Assembly: GCF_900142925.1 (NCBI RefSeq)
Contig: NZ_FRCN01000001.1
Span: forward strand, 992,001 to 1,056,000
Source of the DNA: Chitinophaga sp. CF418
GTDB lineage: Bacteria > Bacteroidota > Bacteroidia > Chitinophagales > Chitinophagaceae
Direction of reading: 5' to 3'
DNA: 64,000 nt
Shown here: one piece after another, positions 8,823 to 17,245 of the stretch
Layout of the letters: each line of letters starts with the position of its first letter
Numbering within the stretch: position 1 is the stretch's first letter
The notes under the pieces: model-generated
What the model saw: the letters and a program-made list of their open reading frames with translations, nothing else
Told to the model about the DNA's origin: nothing
The model's database searches: none
Made by a program: the position numbers and the translations under genes

Positions 8823-10223
8823 TTACTCTTTATACATTCTTACCATCCGGGGTAAAAACCGCCCCTCAATGTTTATCAATTCCTGCTGCGCTGCTATCAC
8901 ACTCTCAATGTCTTTGTAGGCGAGCGGATTTTCCTCCACACTGCCACCAATCAAGGTGACACCTGCATCTCCCAGCATTTTCTTCAATGCGGATACTGTC
9001 ATACTTTCCCTGGCCCGCTTGCGGCTCATCATTCTGCCGGCGCCATGTGAAGCAGAGAACAAAGACTGCTCCACTCCTTTTCCGGTTACCAGGTATGCAG
9101 CTGTGGTCATACTTCCGGGAATAATGCCCGGCTCTCCCTCGTGAGCAGGCGTGGCCCCTTTGCGATGCACGATCACTTTACGGCCATCTTCCAGGCTTTC
9201 TTCCCACGCAAAATTGTGGTGGTTCTCAACAGTGATCAGCCGCTCAAGCCCTACGGCCTTCGCCATGTTAATGTGTATCCTGTCATGACAGGCCTTTGCA
9301 TAGTCGCCCGCCAGTTGCATGCTGAGCCAGTACTCCTGTCCCGCTTCGCTGTTCATATCCAGCCAGGCCAGTTGCTGTGCTTCTCTTGGCAGCTTACAGG
9401 TATCCATCGCGATCTTCGTATAATGCATCGCCACATTGGCGCCCAGTCCGCGGCTGCCGGAGTGCGACAATAGCGCGACATAATCTTTCGCAGGCAATCC
9501 CAGGGAATTGTCTTCCGACAACCTGATCATACCAAACTCCACGAAATGATTACCACTGCCGGAACTTCCCAGCTGCCGCGCTGCTTTTGCCTGCAGCTTC
9601 TTCAGCAAGTCCGTGGCCTGAAAGGCAGGATCGTCCAGCACAGGATGCTCCTGTTCAACTTCCAGCCCTCCTTCCATACCAAAGTGCGTCCATTCTTTCA
9701 ATGCCACCTTCATCTGATAGCCATAACGTTTGATAAAGCTTTCTCCTTCATCAAAGATGGACAATGACATGCGGCAGCCAATATCCACGCCTACTGCATA
9801 AGGAATAACAGCGTTATCCGTAGCCAGTACGCCGCCGATAGGCAATCCATAGCCCGTGTGCGCATCTGGCATCAACGCTCCCTGCACAGTTACCGGCAAT
9901 GACATAGCGATCTCCATCTGCTTTTTAGCAGCATGCTCAATCTCCTTACCACCATAGATCTTCAGGCGCCCTGTCTGTTCCAGCAAGGTGAACTCCTTAT
10001 GATGCGTGACTTCTTCTTTTTCTATGAATGTAGCTGCGATCTTACCCAACACTTCATCATTCACATATTGCTCAGGTTTTTCTTTAATACCAGACAATAA
10101 TGTAATGAGTTGTTCCTTGGTATGATGCTTAAAATGTTTTGAAATAATATTAATGACCAGACTTCTTGCACGGTCATTTGTATAACCGATTTTACTCAGT
10201 TCTTTTGTGCGTAAACTGCCCAT
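8823..10223 (-). CDS. rtcB: RtcB2-type RNA ligase (rRNA repair)
   Basis: RtcB enzymes join 2',3'-cyclic phosphate and 5'-OH RNA ends with GTP and manganese. The 466-residue product shows the expected motifs: MPDAHTGYGLPIGGVLA, GVDIGCRMS, GSGNHFVEFG, LSHSGSRGLG, PAHEGEPGIIPGSM and SASHGAGRMMSRKRA, the last including the histidine that is guanylylated. An N-terminal extension of about 100 residues precedes the catalytic core, as in the RtcB2 subgroup that is paired with prfH. The start at 10223 is an ATG. The partner gene, 4 bp downstream, points to repair of cleaved 16S rRNA rather than tRNA splicing. Confidence 0.92.
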   Translation of the reverse strand: MGSLRTKELSKIGYTNDRARSLVINIISKHFKHHTKEQLITLLSGIKEKPEQYVNDEVLGKIAATFIEKEEVTHHKEFTLLEQTGRLKIYGGKEIEHAAKKQMEIAMSLPVTVQGALMPDAHTGYGLPIGGVLATDNAVIPYAVGVDIGCRMSLSIFDEGESFIKRYGYQMKVALKEWTHFGMEGGLEVEQEHPVLDDPAFQATDLLKKLQAKAARQLGSSGSGNHFVEFGMIRLSEDNSLGLPAKDYVALLSHSGSRGLGANVAMHYTKIAMDTCKLPREAQQLAWLDMNSEAGQEYWLSMQLAGDYAKACHDRIHINMAKAVGLERLITVENHHNFAWEESLEDGRKVIVHRKGATPAHEGEPGIIPGSMTTAAYLVTGKGVEQSLFSASHGAGRMMSRKRARESMTVSALKKMLGDAGVTLIGGSVEENPLAYKDIESVIAAQQELINIEGRFLPRMVRMYKE

Positions 10224-10660
10224 ATAGGTGCGTAATAAATTGTATAGTAAATCGTATCGCTCAAATGATATTGAACAACAATTAAAGGCATGAGATACCC
10301 TTTCCGCAGGCAGAGAAGATCTGGTTTATCTCCCGGGGCTACCCCCGGCTACAAACACGCAGCTCCTACCGTGGCTGATCTACGCGACCATCCCCGGTTT
10401 TCAACCAGCGCTCCTATACAGGCATGCTAATAGAACACACTAATGATGAATGATCATCAATGTTTACACGCTTTCCAGTAAATTAAAAAAGGAAATATTG
10501 CCTGTATCAGGCAGCGGGCGAAAAGGGCGATATGTGAATACGTTCTGTCATGATTCCTTGTGTTTTTAGAAGTGAACAATAAAAGGAATTCGGATGCAAA
10601 GGTATATATTTTCTATATTATATCAACTATCTTCGTTCTATCGCTGATAATTTTTTTTCT
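10224..10660. other. Intergenic region with GC-rich repeat remnant
   Basis: This 437-bp divergent gap lies between rtcB2 (leftward) and the TMEM220-like gene (rightward). At about 10330-10420 a GC-rich stretch (CCCGGGGCTACCCCCGGC, GGCTACAAACAC) breaks the AT-rich background and resembles the repeat array near 39653-39832. No gene was found. Confidence 0.45.
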
Positions 10661-11041
10661 ATGAAAATATTCAACATCATCTGGGGTATTCTGTTCATCA
10701 TTTTCGCAGGACTACAATACAATGATCCTGATCCTTACATATGGGGGCCTATTTATCTGTTTGGCGCCGGATGCTGTATCCTGGCTGCACGTGGCCGCTT
10801 TTACAGGCGTGCATATCTCATCGGTATATTTGTATACCTGGTGTATGCAGCATACCTTTTCTTTGATAAGAACGGTGTTATAGACTGGGCCACTGAACAT
10901 CATGGCGAGAACATTGCAGAAACCATGAAAGCAACAAAACCATGGATAGAAGAAACACGTGAGTTCTTCGGATTATTTCTGTTGATCATAGTATTACTGA
11001 TTAATTATTTCTACGCAGGCCGCAAGTTGAAGAAGCGTTAG
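10661..11041 (+). CDS. TMEM220-like small membrane protein
   Basis: The 126-residue protein has an N-terminal signature LQYNDPDPYIWGPIYLFGAG that I associate with the TMEM220 family, four predicted membrane helices (about residues 4-18, 25-43, 48-66 and 100-118) and a basic C-terminus (AGRKLKKR). The function of the family is not known. It stands alone between a divergent neighbour and a repeat-containing spacer, with no clear operon partner. The start ATG at 10661 is preceded by an AT-rich region with no Shine-Dalgarno sequence, normal for this phylum. Confidence 0.75.
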   Translation: MKIFNIIWGILFIIFAGLQYNDPDPYIWGPIYLFGAGCCILAARGRFYRRAYLIGIFVYLVYAAYLFFDKNGVIDWATEHHGENIAETMKATKPWIEETREFFGLFLLIIVLLINYFYAGRKLKKR

Positions 11042-11323
11042 ACGATCCGCCCTATTCTCCTCAAAGACATCATTGATATCAAACAGGGTGCAGTCGACGC
11101 CCCACGGTGTCTGTCAATCAGATCCTGAATTATGTAGTACCGTCGTTCAGCCTATTCCGGCGGGCCGCTAACAGGAGTCCATCAAAAGCCCGCGGGCTCA
11201 ACCCGTAGCGGGGAACAACCCCACTGGGAAAAGGCGGAAAGTGAGGAACTGCCGCCGAAGTATAACAAGTGGCTGTTATGATGGGAAATGCTTATTTTTA
11301 GGTAACTATAACTCCCTTATACT
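11042..11323. other. Intergenic region with GC-rich remnant
   Basis: This spacer contains a GC-rich block at about 11155-11240 (GGCGGGCCGCTAACAGGAG, AAGCCCGCGGGCTCAACCC) unlike the flanks. Short frames in it look like remnants but none is convincing. The promoter of the following gene is expected at 11260-11320. Confidence 0.4.
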
Positions 11324-12586
11324 GTGTCATACCCTCACAAACACACGCCGGCTGTTGCCCCTGGTATTCGCACTGCTTCGCAGGCATCTGCTAACAACAT
11401 TGGCACAACTGGAGTTGCCAGGCCTGCCGTAAAGCCGCAGTTCAACCCTGTATCCGGGGCGCCGGTTATACAACCGGTAGTTCAGCAACAGCGGCCCAAT
11501 AATGTAGCGCAGCTCAGACTGAATATTAATGGCCGTGATACGACACGTTCAAACCTGCGCCTTGTGAAGCTCTATATCCTGGCAGGAAAAGACAAGACAA
11601 ATTTTTACAGCTTGCTTGGAATAAGAAAGCCCAAAAAAAATAAGCCGTTTCGATACGCATTAGCTGTCTACAGCCAATTACGCATCGTACATCCTTCCGT
11701 GCTGAAGATGCTTTCACAATTAAGAGCATGGGCAATTGATACTAAAGGCACCCATACGTTTGCTTCCTGGGAAAAAGCAGGCATCAAAGCGTACAAGGTT
11801 GCGTATGAAGCCCAGAAAGCGTTGAAAATACATCCGCCTTCCCCTCCCGGCAGCCCGCTCACCGATACACAGGATGAATATGTAACGCACCTGAACGGTC
11901 CGGGCCGGACCGCTGAGCATATGAAACCCAACGCCAAATGGAATGAGCTGAAGATACATGGTCAGATAGGCGAATATGCGCATCAGCAACTACTGGCGTC
12001 AACAGGTGTACAGTACCGGGATGCCAATGACCTTTTGGGTTATAATATGGCCGGCCTGGATACAATCAGCAATTCTCCCAATCCATTTGGACAGTCAAAA
12101 ATGCATTTGGGCACTACAGAATCCGCCCAGGAAATGGTGAACACCTATACCGCACACATAAGCAATGCGTCTCAATATGCCCAGATCTTCCTTAACAAGC
12201 TGTTTGCAGACACCAATTCTGGTCATGAAATGCGGAAAAAGCTTATAGCGCTTAATAGGATCTGGAATAATAATGACATTGCCAAATTGAATAAATACGG
12301 AAGAAAAGACGAGTGGCGTGTTAAAAAAGGAGAAGAATCACCATTGGAACCAGGCATTGTTGACGGCGATGTGGTACATACCGATCCGGTGCAACTGATC
12401 ATAAATGGCATGGTCTTTCCCGTTCCCAGTGATGTATATGACCTGATACCGGCAGACTTCCAGGCCTGGTTCGAGAAATTACCTCATGATCTCAACTGGT
12501 ACCGCAAAGTGAAATCACAAATGGAATACAAGTTTAACAAACCACCTAAAACAGAAGAAGATAAAGATCCTACTTACAGGGGATAG
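11324..12586 (+). CDS. Unknown protein with a possible PD-(D/E)XK nuclease signature; candidate effector
   Basis: I do not recognise a named family. The GTG at 11324 gives 420 residues. The first 70 are low-complexity and rich in P, Q, V and A (APVIQPVVQQQRPNNVAQL), like the N-termini of Bacteroidota polymorphic toxins and eCIS-associated proteins. Residues 75-170 look helical. In the C-terminal half, E217 (HGQIGEYAHQQLL), D246 (MAGLDTIS) and Q257-S-K259 (FGQSKMHLG) have the order and spacing of an E...D...QxK restriction-endonuclease fold. There is no signal peptide or membrane segment. It is convergent to the tail island and ends 425 bp from its last gene. A role as a toxin or cargo is inference. 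No immunity gene is evident next to it. Confidence 0.55.
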   Translation: MSYPHKHTPAVAPGIRTASQASANNIGTTGVARPAVKPQFNPVSGAPVIQPVVQQQRPNNVAQLRLNINGRDTTRSNLRLVKLYILAGKDKTNFYSLLGIRKPKKNKPFRYALAVYSQLRIVHPSVLKMLSQLRAWAIDTKGTHTFASWEKAGIKAYKVAYEAQKALKIHPPSPPGSPLTDTQDEYVTHLNGPGRTAEHMKPNAKWNELKIHGQIGEYAHQQLLASTGVQYRDANDLLGYNMAGLDTISNSPNPFGQSKMHLGTTESAQEMVNTYTAHISNASQYAQIFLNKLFADTNSGHEMRKKLIALNRIWNNNDIAKLNKYGRKDEWRVKKGEESPLEPGIVDGDVVHTDPVQLIINGMVFPVPSDVYDLIPADFQAWFEKLPHDLNWYRKVKSQMEYKFNKPPKTEEDKDPTYRG

Positions 12587-12674
12587 TTAAAACCGGAATA
12601 GAATAACCATTGTCATCACGATGCAAAAGCCTTCAACTCATAAAGAGCCAGGCATCTGCACAGTAACAGGGACA

Positions 12675-12840
12675 GCTTAAGTAGTACCGGTTTCAGATGG
12701 GAATGGCGGGCCTTCGGCTCTCCGGCCACACGACCGATGCTGCTTAATACATATTCAAAATCCAATACGGTTGACAACGCTCAATAGTCTTCCAGAGAGG
12801 CGCCGACCGCCATCCCATACTGAAACCGAAACTACTTAGC
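12675..12840. repeat. 166-bp MITE-like element with imperfect terminal inverted repeats
   Basis: The left end (from 12675, TTAAGTAGTACCGGTTTCAG then ATGGGAATGGCGG) is the imperfect reverse complement of the right end (12799-12840, CCGCCATCCCATACTGAAAC then CGAAACTACTTA). The interior is non-coding. The right arm is the repeat unit found again at 28088-28130 and 45019-45060. Confidence 0.6.
12799..12840 (+). repeat. 42-bp dispersed repeat, copy 1
   Basis: It begins GGCGCCGACCG, contains CATCCCATACTGAAACCGAA and ends CTACTTAGC, and is followed by a run of A. It differs from the other two copies at only a few positions and lies just left of the tail island. Confidence 0.7.
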
Positions 12841-12929
12841 GATAAAAAAAGAGAGCCCACCAACAAGCAATCGTTTAATCAGCAATAGGACCCGCATAAG
12901 TGTTTATAATGATGAAGGCCAATGCGGGA

Positions 12930-12971
12930 AAAAGGGCGGAGACGGCTTTTATCTTATACCGTCCCCGCCGC
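12930..12971 (-). terminator. Terminator of the tail island operon
   Basis: On the minus strand GGCGGGGACGG pairs with CCGTCTCCGCC around a 13-nt loop, followed by CTTTTTCCC. It lies about 40 bp past the stop codon of the large fibre gene. Confidence 0.65.
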
Positions 12972-13010
12972 TGCTAACATATTACACTACAACTATGTAT
13001 CTATAATATC

Positions 13011-15401
13011 TCATCCGGGAAGAGGTTGCTCGTAGCCGCTACGCCCCTGGAAAGGATAGGTCTCACCCACCAGGCGGTTCGCGCCGCCAGCTTCTTCATC
13101 TGTGAAAGGCGTATGCGCAAGCCGCTTGATGAATAACTTCTGGTATTTCCAGTCAGCCGCTGCACCTGCCCATGCTCCGTAAACACCAAAGGGATCTACG
13201 CGCCATGGCAAGTCTTCATTTGCGGGCGATGGGAACCAAAGGCCCACAGCCCACCTGCCGGCTGCATCCGGAACAAAGCGCCTGTTCACCTGGATCAATT
13301 GTCCATCCACATAATACTCTACTCTGTCCGCATACCAATCAAACCTGAACTCATGAAACGCACCATCCCACAGATCTTTTCCAGCGGATGTTTGCATAGC
13401 GAAATATTCATCTTCGGAAGGATAACCCTGATAATTAATACCATTGCCTGGGCCTGTCTCGCCTATCCCGGCGTTACATCGGATAAAGTCTTTACTCGGC
13501 TCAGCTATATACTGCACCTCGTTACTGATTTTTGTCCAGCTTGTCAATAATTCCGGCGCTGTGGTATTATCCAGCCGCCAGGTACCAATATTCTCGGGGC
13601 TTGGATCTTCCACCACAGCTACCAGTTCGCCGGTCCATGTAGCATAATAACCGTAGGAGAGCATCTCCTCAACAGTGGAATAGACATACATCGCGTTACT
13701 GCAAGGCATTTCCATACTTACGTGGTCATAAGCTACCACCCACCTATCTCCATCCAGGTTACCGCCGATGGTTAAACCCTGGGCCACCATTGTATCATAG
13801 CGTGGGTCCTGTATACGGGCCTTTACATAATGCGATGTCCATAGTGCAGGCGCAACGCCCATGTCACGGGGCAATTTTACTTCCATCACATAACGGCCAT
13901 AACCATAGTAATCTCTGGAAATCAGTGCGGCGCCTACCCTTGTGGTCCAGGGATTCCCCAGGGAGGGATCTCCCGGCGCATCATGACGTTTAGGCTCGCC
14001 CGCTTCTGTAAACCCCTGTGAACGGCCATTGTACTGGTCTCCATGTGCTTCAAGCACCAACAGGTTGTCCTGAAAATAAACATGCGTTGGCGCTACGCCG
14101 CCACTGGCGCTTTCCTCACCGTTAATACCACCCCAACCTTTTGCCATTGGATTAAATATCTGTTTGAAGTCATCGCTATACTCCCCGCTGTTGCGGTCAA
14201 AATGAACGGTTACGGGGTAATTCATTTTTGGTATGACGGAGATATTCACCTCCACCGGAGCGCTCCTGCCAGCACTGGTCTCAAGATAAAACACCCTGCT
14301 GCCAAGGGGTACATCGGCCGGCAGCGTGAAAACAACCTGCTTATTATCTATTGCCACCAGGTACTTTGCCGGGATAGTATATTTGTTCTCCGGGTCGTAG
14401 CGGTCTTCCAGTATACCAACAGGATATGGCGGATGCTGATACTTCTCCGCGATCGTATTATCTACTGTAATGGAAGTAAAATAAACCCTGCTGAAAATGC
14501 CCTTCATTGCTCCCACGGTCAGGAAATCCGGACGTCCCTGGTACACGCTGTTCTCAGTAAATGCCCCTGTGAAAGCATTAGAGGCATTCAACCACATCCG
14601 TGATGCAGCGATATTGCTGTCCCGGAAAACAAGCAGCTGGTTCCATGCACCAGTGTTGATCGTGTTGGTACTGATGATCTCCTGCGTAACGGCCTCACTT
14701 GCCTGCCGCCAGTGTACCTTCTTTGTTGCACAGTTAACATATACATATACACCGTATCCCCAGCCAGGTACTTTATACGATAGCAGCGGCCATTCCCCTG
14801 CCGCCGGTAGATCTTCAGCAGCTACATAAAAATGAACGCCCAACGCATACTGTGTTTTCATGGCATGCTCGAACGCATTATCCGTCATCACCTCCAATAC
14901 GCCATATTCATAGGATACATAATGGCCTCCCTGGTCATCCTTTCTTTGCCATTGCGCGCCGCCAACCGGAATTATCTTCTCATCCGAATCAAACCAATCT
15001 TTGGTGGTATACTGCAGACTATAGTAAAAACCTGACTTAGGGGGTAACATCTCATCCCTGAAGCCCGCGCCAACATATGTCAACTCCGACTCCGGATAAT
15101 ATACTGCTTCCGGTGCAACAAGCTTAAACGTTTGAGGCGTTGTATAGTCGATGTCAAATTCTCCTCCGGCAGGATCATTGTTTATGAACCTGAAAGTATA
15201 GTTTTCAGATGCGTCCAGATCATTGATCGTTGGAGGATTTAATATGGTGCCATCTGTATGTACTTGCAGATTTTCTGTAATGGTGGTATAGCTGGCTTCT
15301 TCATCGGGGTCACTGGTCCTCCTTACATGCAGCGTCATCAACTGTGGCATTGATGCTTCATTTCCACCTTCCCAGGTTATCTTTTTTAATTCTATGTTCA
15401 T
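13011..15401 (-). CDS. Large tail fibre/spike protein with LamG and GH16-like domains
   Basis: As the last gene of the tail island, this is the expected receptor-binding component. The 796 residues divide into a fibronectin/Ig-like N-terminus (1-95), a LamG/concanavalin-like domain (about 110-325), an Ig-like linker (340-390) and a GH16-like jellyroll (about 400-765; APALWTSHY, then HEFRFDWYADRVEYYVDG and LPWRVDPFGVYGAWAGA). In active GH16 enzymes the catalytic strand reads E-x-D-x-E. Here the best aligned strand, D559-HVSMEM, has H560, S562 and E564, so only the acid/base glutamate would be kept. This suggests a binding module rather than a hydrolase, though my alignment is by eye. No signal peptide is present, consistent with a particle component. 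The 23-bp gap from the preceding gene supports one operon. Confidence 0.75.
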   Translation of the reverse strand: MNIELKKITWEGGNEASMPQLMTLHVRRTSDPDEEASYTTITENLQVHTDGTILNPPTINDLDASENYTFRFINNDPAGGEFDIDYTTPQTFKLVAPEAVYYPESELTYVGAGFRDEMLPPKSGFYYSLQYTTKDWFDSDEKIIPVGGAQWQRKDDQGGHYVSYEYGVLEVMTDNAFEHAMKTQYALGVHFYVAAEDLPAAGEWPLLSYKVPGWGYGVYVYVNCATKKVHWRQASEAVTQEIISTNTINTGAWNQLLVFRDSNIAASRMWLNASNAFTGAFTENSVYQGRPDFLTVGAMKGIFSRVYFTSITVDNTIAEKYQHPPYPVGILEDRYDPENKYTIPAKYLVAIDNKQVVFTLPADVPLGSRVFYLETSAGRSAPVEVNISVIPKMNYPVTVHFDRNSGEYSDDFKQIFNPMAKGWGGINGEESASGGVAPTHVYFQDNLLVLEAHGDQYNGRSQGFTEAGEPKRHDAPGDPSLGNPWTTRVGAALISRDYYGYGRYVMEVKLPRDMGVAPALWTSHYVKARIQDPRYDTMVAQGLTIGGNLDGDRWVVAYDHVSMEMPCSNAMYVYSTVEEMLSYGYYATWTGELVAVVEDPSPENIGTWRLDNTTAPELLTSWTKISNEVQYIAEPSKDFIRCNAGIGETGPGNGINYQGYPSEDEYFAMQTSAGKDLWDGAFHEFRFDWYADRVEYYVDGQLIQVNRRFVPDAAGRWAVGLWFPSPANEDLPWRVDPFGVYGAWAGAAADWKYQKLFIKRLAHTPFTDEEAGGANRLVGETYPFQGRSGYEQPLPG

Positions 15402-15424
15402 TTCATATTATTTAACGGGATCAA

Positions 15425-15880
15425 TTAAACAAAGCAGTCTATCTCTACGCTGGCGATCTTACCAGGATTATTCACTATGCCTTTTGTCATGTATAAGCGG
15501 AACCACCTGTTACTGGTCTGGTCAAACTTTTCATACAACTCTCCACCTCCTGTGACAGAAGGACAGATCACCTGGAAACCGGGAAGCGCATTCGGGTACT
15601 GTGTGTTCAGGTCTGTATCAGATAATGCTGTCAACACATCCATCCGTACTATTTTCGAACTGGCACCCATCAGATCCTGCACCTGCTGGTACAGGATAAG
15701 AAATGCCTCCAGGTCTGCCTTATTATCTACAAGGCTGCGCAGACCGTTTATATTATCAATGTCCAGCTTGTCTTCCGATTTATGTACAAAACTGTCAATC
15801 CAATCCCAGAACTGGTCTTGCGTAGGATAATTGCCGGTTTGGAACCAGCTTTTTAATTTATTACGTTCACGAATTGCCAT
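15425..15880 (-). CDS. Short tail fibre-associated protein
   Basis: The 151-residue product starts MAIRERNKLKSWFQTGNYPT, a pattern I associate with short fibre or fibre-connector proteins in Bacteroidota tail clusters. A short helical stretch (residues 30-70) is followed by a beta-rich C-terminus (GFQVICPSVTGGGELYEKFD). It lies between the collar-domain fibre (4-bp gap) and the large fibre, so a role in joining or trimerising the fibre is plausible. No catalytic motif is visible. Confidence 0.55.
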   Translation of the reverse strand: MAIRERNKLKSWFQTGNYPTQDQFWDWIDSFVHKSEDKLDIDNINGLRSLVDNKADLEAFLILYQQVQDLMGASSKIVRMDVLTALSDTDLNTQYPNALPGFQVICPSVTGGGELYEKFDQTSNRWFRLYMTKGIVNNPGKIASVEIDCFV

Positions 15881-15884
15881 ATGA

Positions 15885-16763
15885 TTATAATTTCATTATC
15901 CAGAGGGAAACAATGTAAGGGGGACGGTTTTCATGCGCTTCACCAGATCCCGTATAAGTGGTATCAAGGGTGTGTCTATACTTTGCTTCTTGCTCCCTGG
16001 CTGCGTTAATGTAAAAGTTATTGTTGGCGCTGTCCCTTGCACCACCATCGTCGGGATTTCCGCGCGCGGATACCAGGGTAGCTCCTTTGTGCATATGGGG
16101 CGGTAGTTGTCCAACGCTCAGCGACACTGTTTCCTGACCTCCCATATTGCCAATCACGTTATATTCCCACCTGAATGGATCATAACCAATAGGGAATCTG
16201 CCTCCCCGGTTGCGGGTGCCGTTGTTGCCGTTGCAGATGGCCCATCCGGTTCTTTCATTCCTTCCAAGGCCGCTACCATCAAAATTCGCAGCCAGGTAAT
16301 CTCCGCTGCAGTCAATCTCAATAATATCACCCCGTTTCCATACCCTGTCGATCTGCTGTGAGATCCGGGCTTCCATCGCGGCCAGCGTGCTTTTTAATCC
16401 TATCAGCGTGTCTATGCGCTGCAAGCTGCTGTATGGGATACCGCCAGCTGCAAACCTGGCCTTACGGGTAAAATACACGGTGCGGCTCACCTGGTCTGCA
16501 AAAAGCCGGTTCTCGGTTGCTTCTTCAATGATCCAGGTAGATTGTTTGGGGCCACCTGTAAAGGGAAGTAACTCTCCATTATAGCTGATCCAGCCATTGC
16601 CTACGATATTGCCGTTCTCCTCCATACCGGACACGATCACAGCACTGCCCACCAGGTTGGCTAATGCGCCCAGCGCACCCCGGTACGATTGCTGCATAAA
16701 GTCCAGCGTATACTGGGTCATAGGGAACCCGCCGAGGTTTGTAAGTTGTTCTACTTTGTTCAT
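15885..16763 (-). CDS. Tail fibre with phage tail collar domain
   Basis: The 292-residue protein ends in a tail collar (receptor-binding) domain. The order is WAICNGNNGTRNRGGRFPIGYD (about 174-195), a turn with GNMGGQETVSLSVGQLPPHMHKG (HxH at residues 223-225, typical of metal-binding short tail fibres), and the C-terminal ENRPPYIVSLWIMKL. The N-terminal 110 residues form a beta-rich domain that probably docks to the baseplate. Its start overlaps the gpI-like stop by 4 bp. In phages such proteins trimerise at the baseplate rim. With the 796-residue protein, it gives the particle two candidate receptor-binding proteins. Confidence 0.85.
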   Translation of the reverse strand: MNKVEQLTNLGGFPMTQYTLDFMQQSYRGALGALANLVGSAVIVSGMEENGNIVGNGWISYNGELLPFTGGPKQSTWIIEEATENRLFADQVSRTVYFTRKARFAAGGIPYSSLQRIDTLIGLKSTLAAMEARISQQIDRVWKRGDIIEIDCSGDYLAANFDGSGLGRNERTGWAICNGNNGTRNRGGRFPIGYDPFRWEYNVIGNMGGQETVSLSVGQLPPHMHKGATLVSARGNPDDGGARDSANNNFYINAAREQEAKYRHTLDTTYTGSGEAHENRPPYIVSLWIMKL

Positions 16764-17245
16764 ACTTTTTGAATTTTATAGCGCTTGCCGGCCAGCTTAT
16801 AGTTGTCGATCAATGCCGTCATTTCATTTTCATTATAGATCAGATCGGAGGGCATCAGCACATAGAAATTAACTGAGTCGCTCCCTATTTCGTCATCTGT
16901 AAACAGGTATACCGGGTTATTCTCTTCTTCCTGATAGATGTACACTGGCTTCAGCTCCTGATCCTGATAGATATACTGAGGCGCATATACCAACGCGTCC
17001 TTGATCCGGATCCTGCGCAGCGATATATCATACCGGTCATTCAGCAGTCTTTCCATATACACTACCTGTGGTGTAATATAAAGCCGGTAGAGGTTTGCAT
17101 CCCTGTTACGCCGGAATTGCTGGTACAGGTAGTTCACAGGATTTGTCAACGCCTGTAGCCAGGCCACATGTTTTATCTTCCTCAATCTCGGCGGCAACAG
17201 GAGCCGTACCAGTTTGGGGTAATCTACATCGAATAGCTTACTCAT
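16760..17245 (-). CDS. Baseplate/tail protein in the gpI position
   Basis: This 161-residue protein follows the gpJ homologue with a 4-bp overlap and precedes the fibre, which is the position of P2 gpI. The N-terminus (KLVRLLLPPRLRKIKHVAWLQALTNPVNYLYQQF) is basic and helical, and the C-terminal half is beta-rich with repeated YIYQxx elements (QYIYQDQELKPVYIYQEEEN). The call rests mostly on gene order, as similarity to gpI cannot be judged by eye. It probably connects the baseplate wedge to the fibre. Confidence 0.55.
   Translation of the reverse strand: MSKLFDVDYPKLVRLLLPPRLRKIKHVAWLQALTNPVNYLYQQFRRNRDANLYRLYITPQVVYMERLLNDRYDISLRRIRIKDALVYAPQYIYQDQELKPVYIYQEEENNPVYLFTDDEIGSDSVNFYVLMPSDLIYNENEMTALIDNYKLAGKRYKIQKV

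Larger units (their letters stand above)
12587..13010. other. Convergent intergenic region with MITE-like element and terminator
   Basis: This 424-bp gap separates the candidate effector (rightward) from the last gene of the tail island (leftward). It holds the inverted-repeat element at 12675-12840, whose right arm is one copy of the 42-bp repeat, and a terminator at 12930-12971. No ORF looks coding. Confidence 0.5.

Noticed and set aside
14043..14603. 186-residue rightward frame inside the large fibre gene
   Set aside because: The opposite strand encodes the continuous 796-residue protein with recognisable domains; this frame has none.
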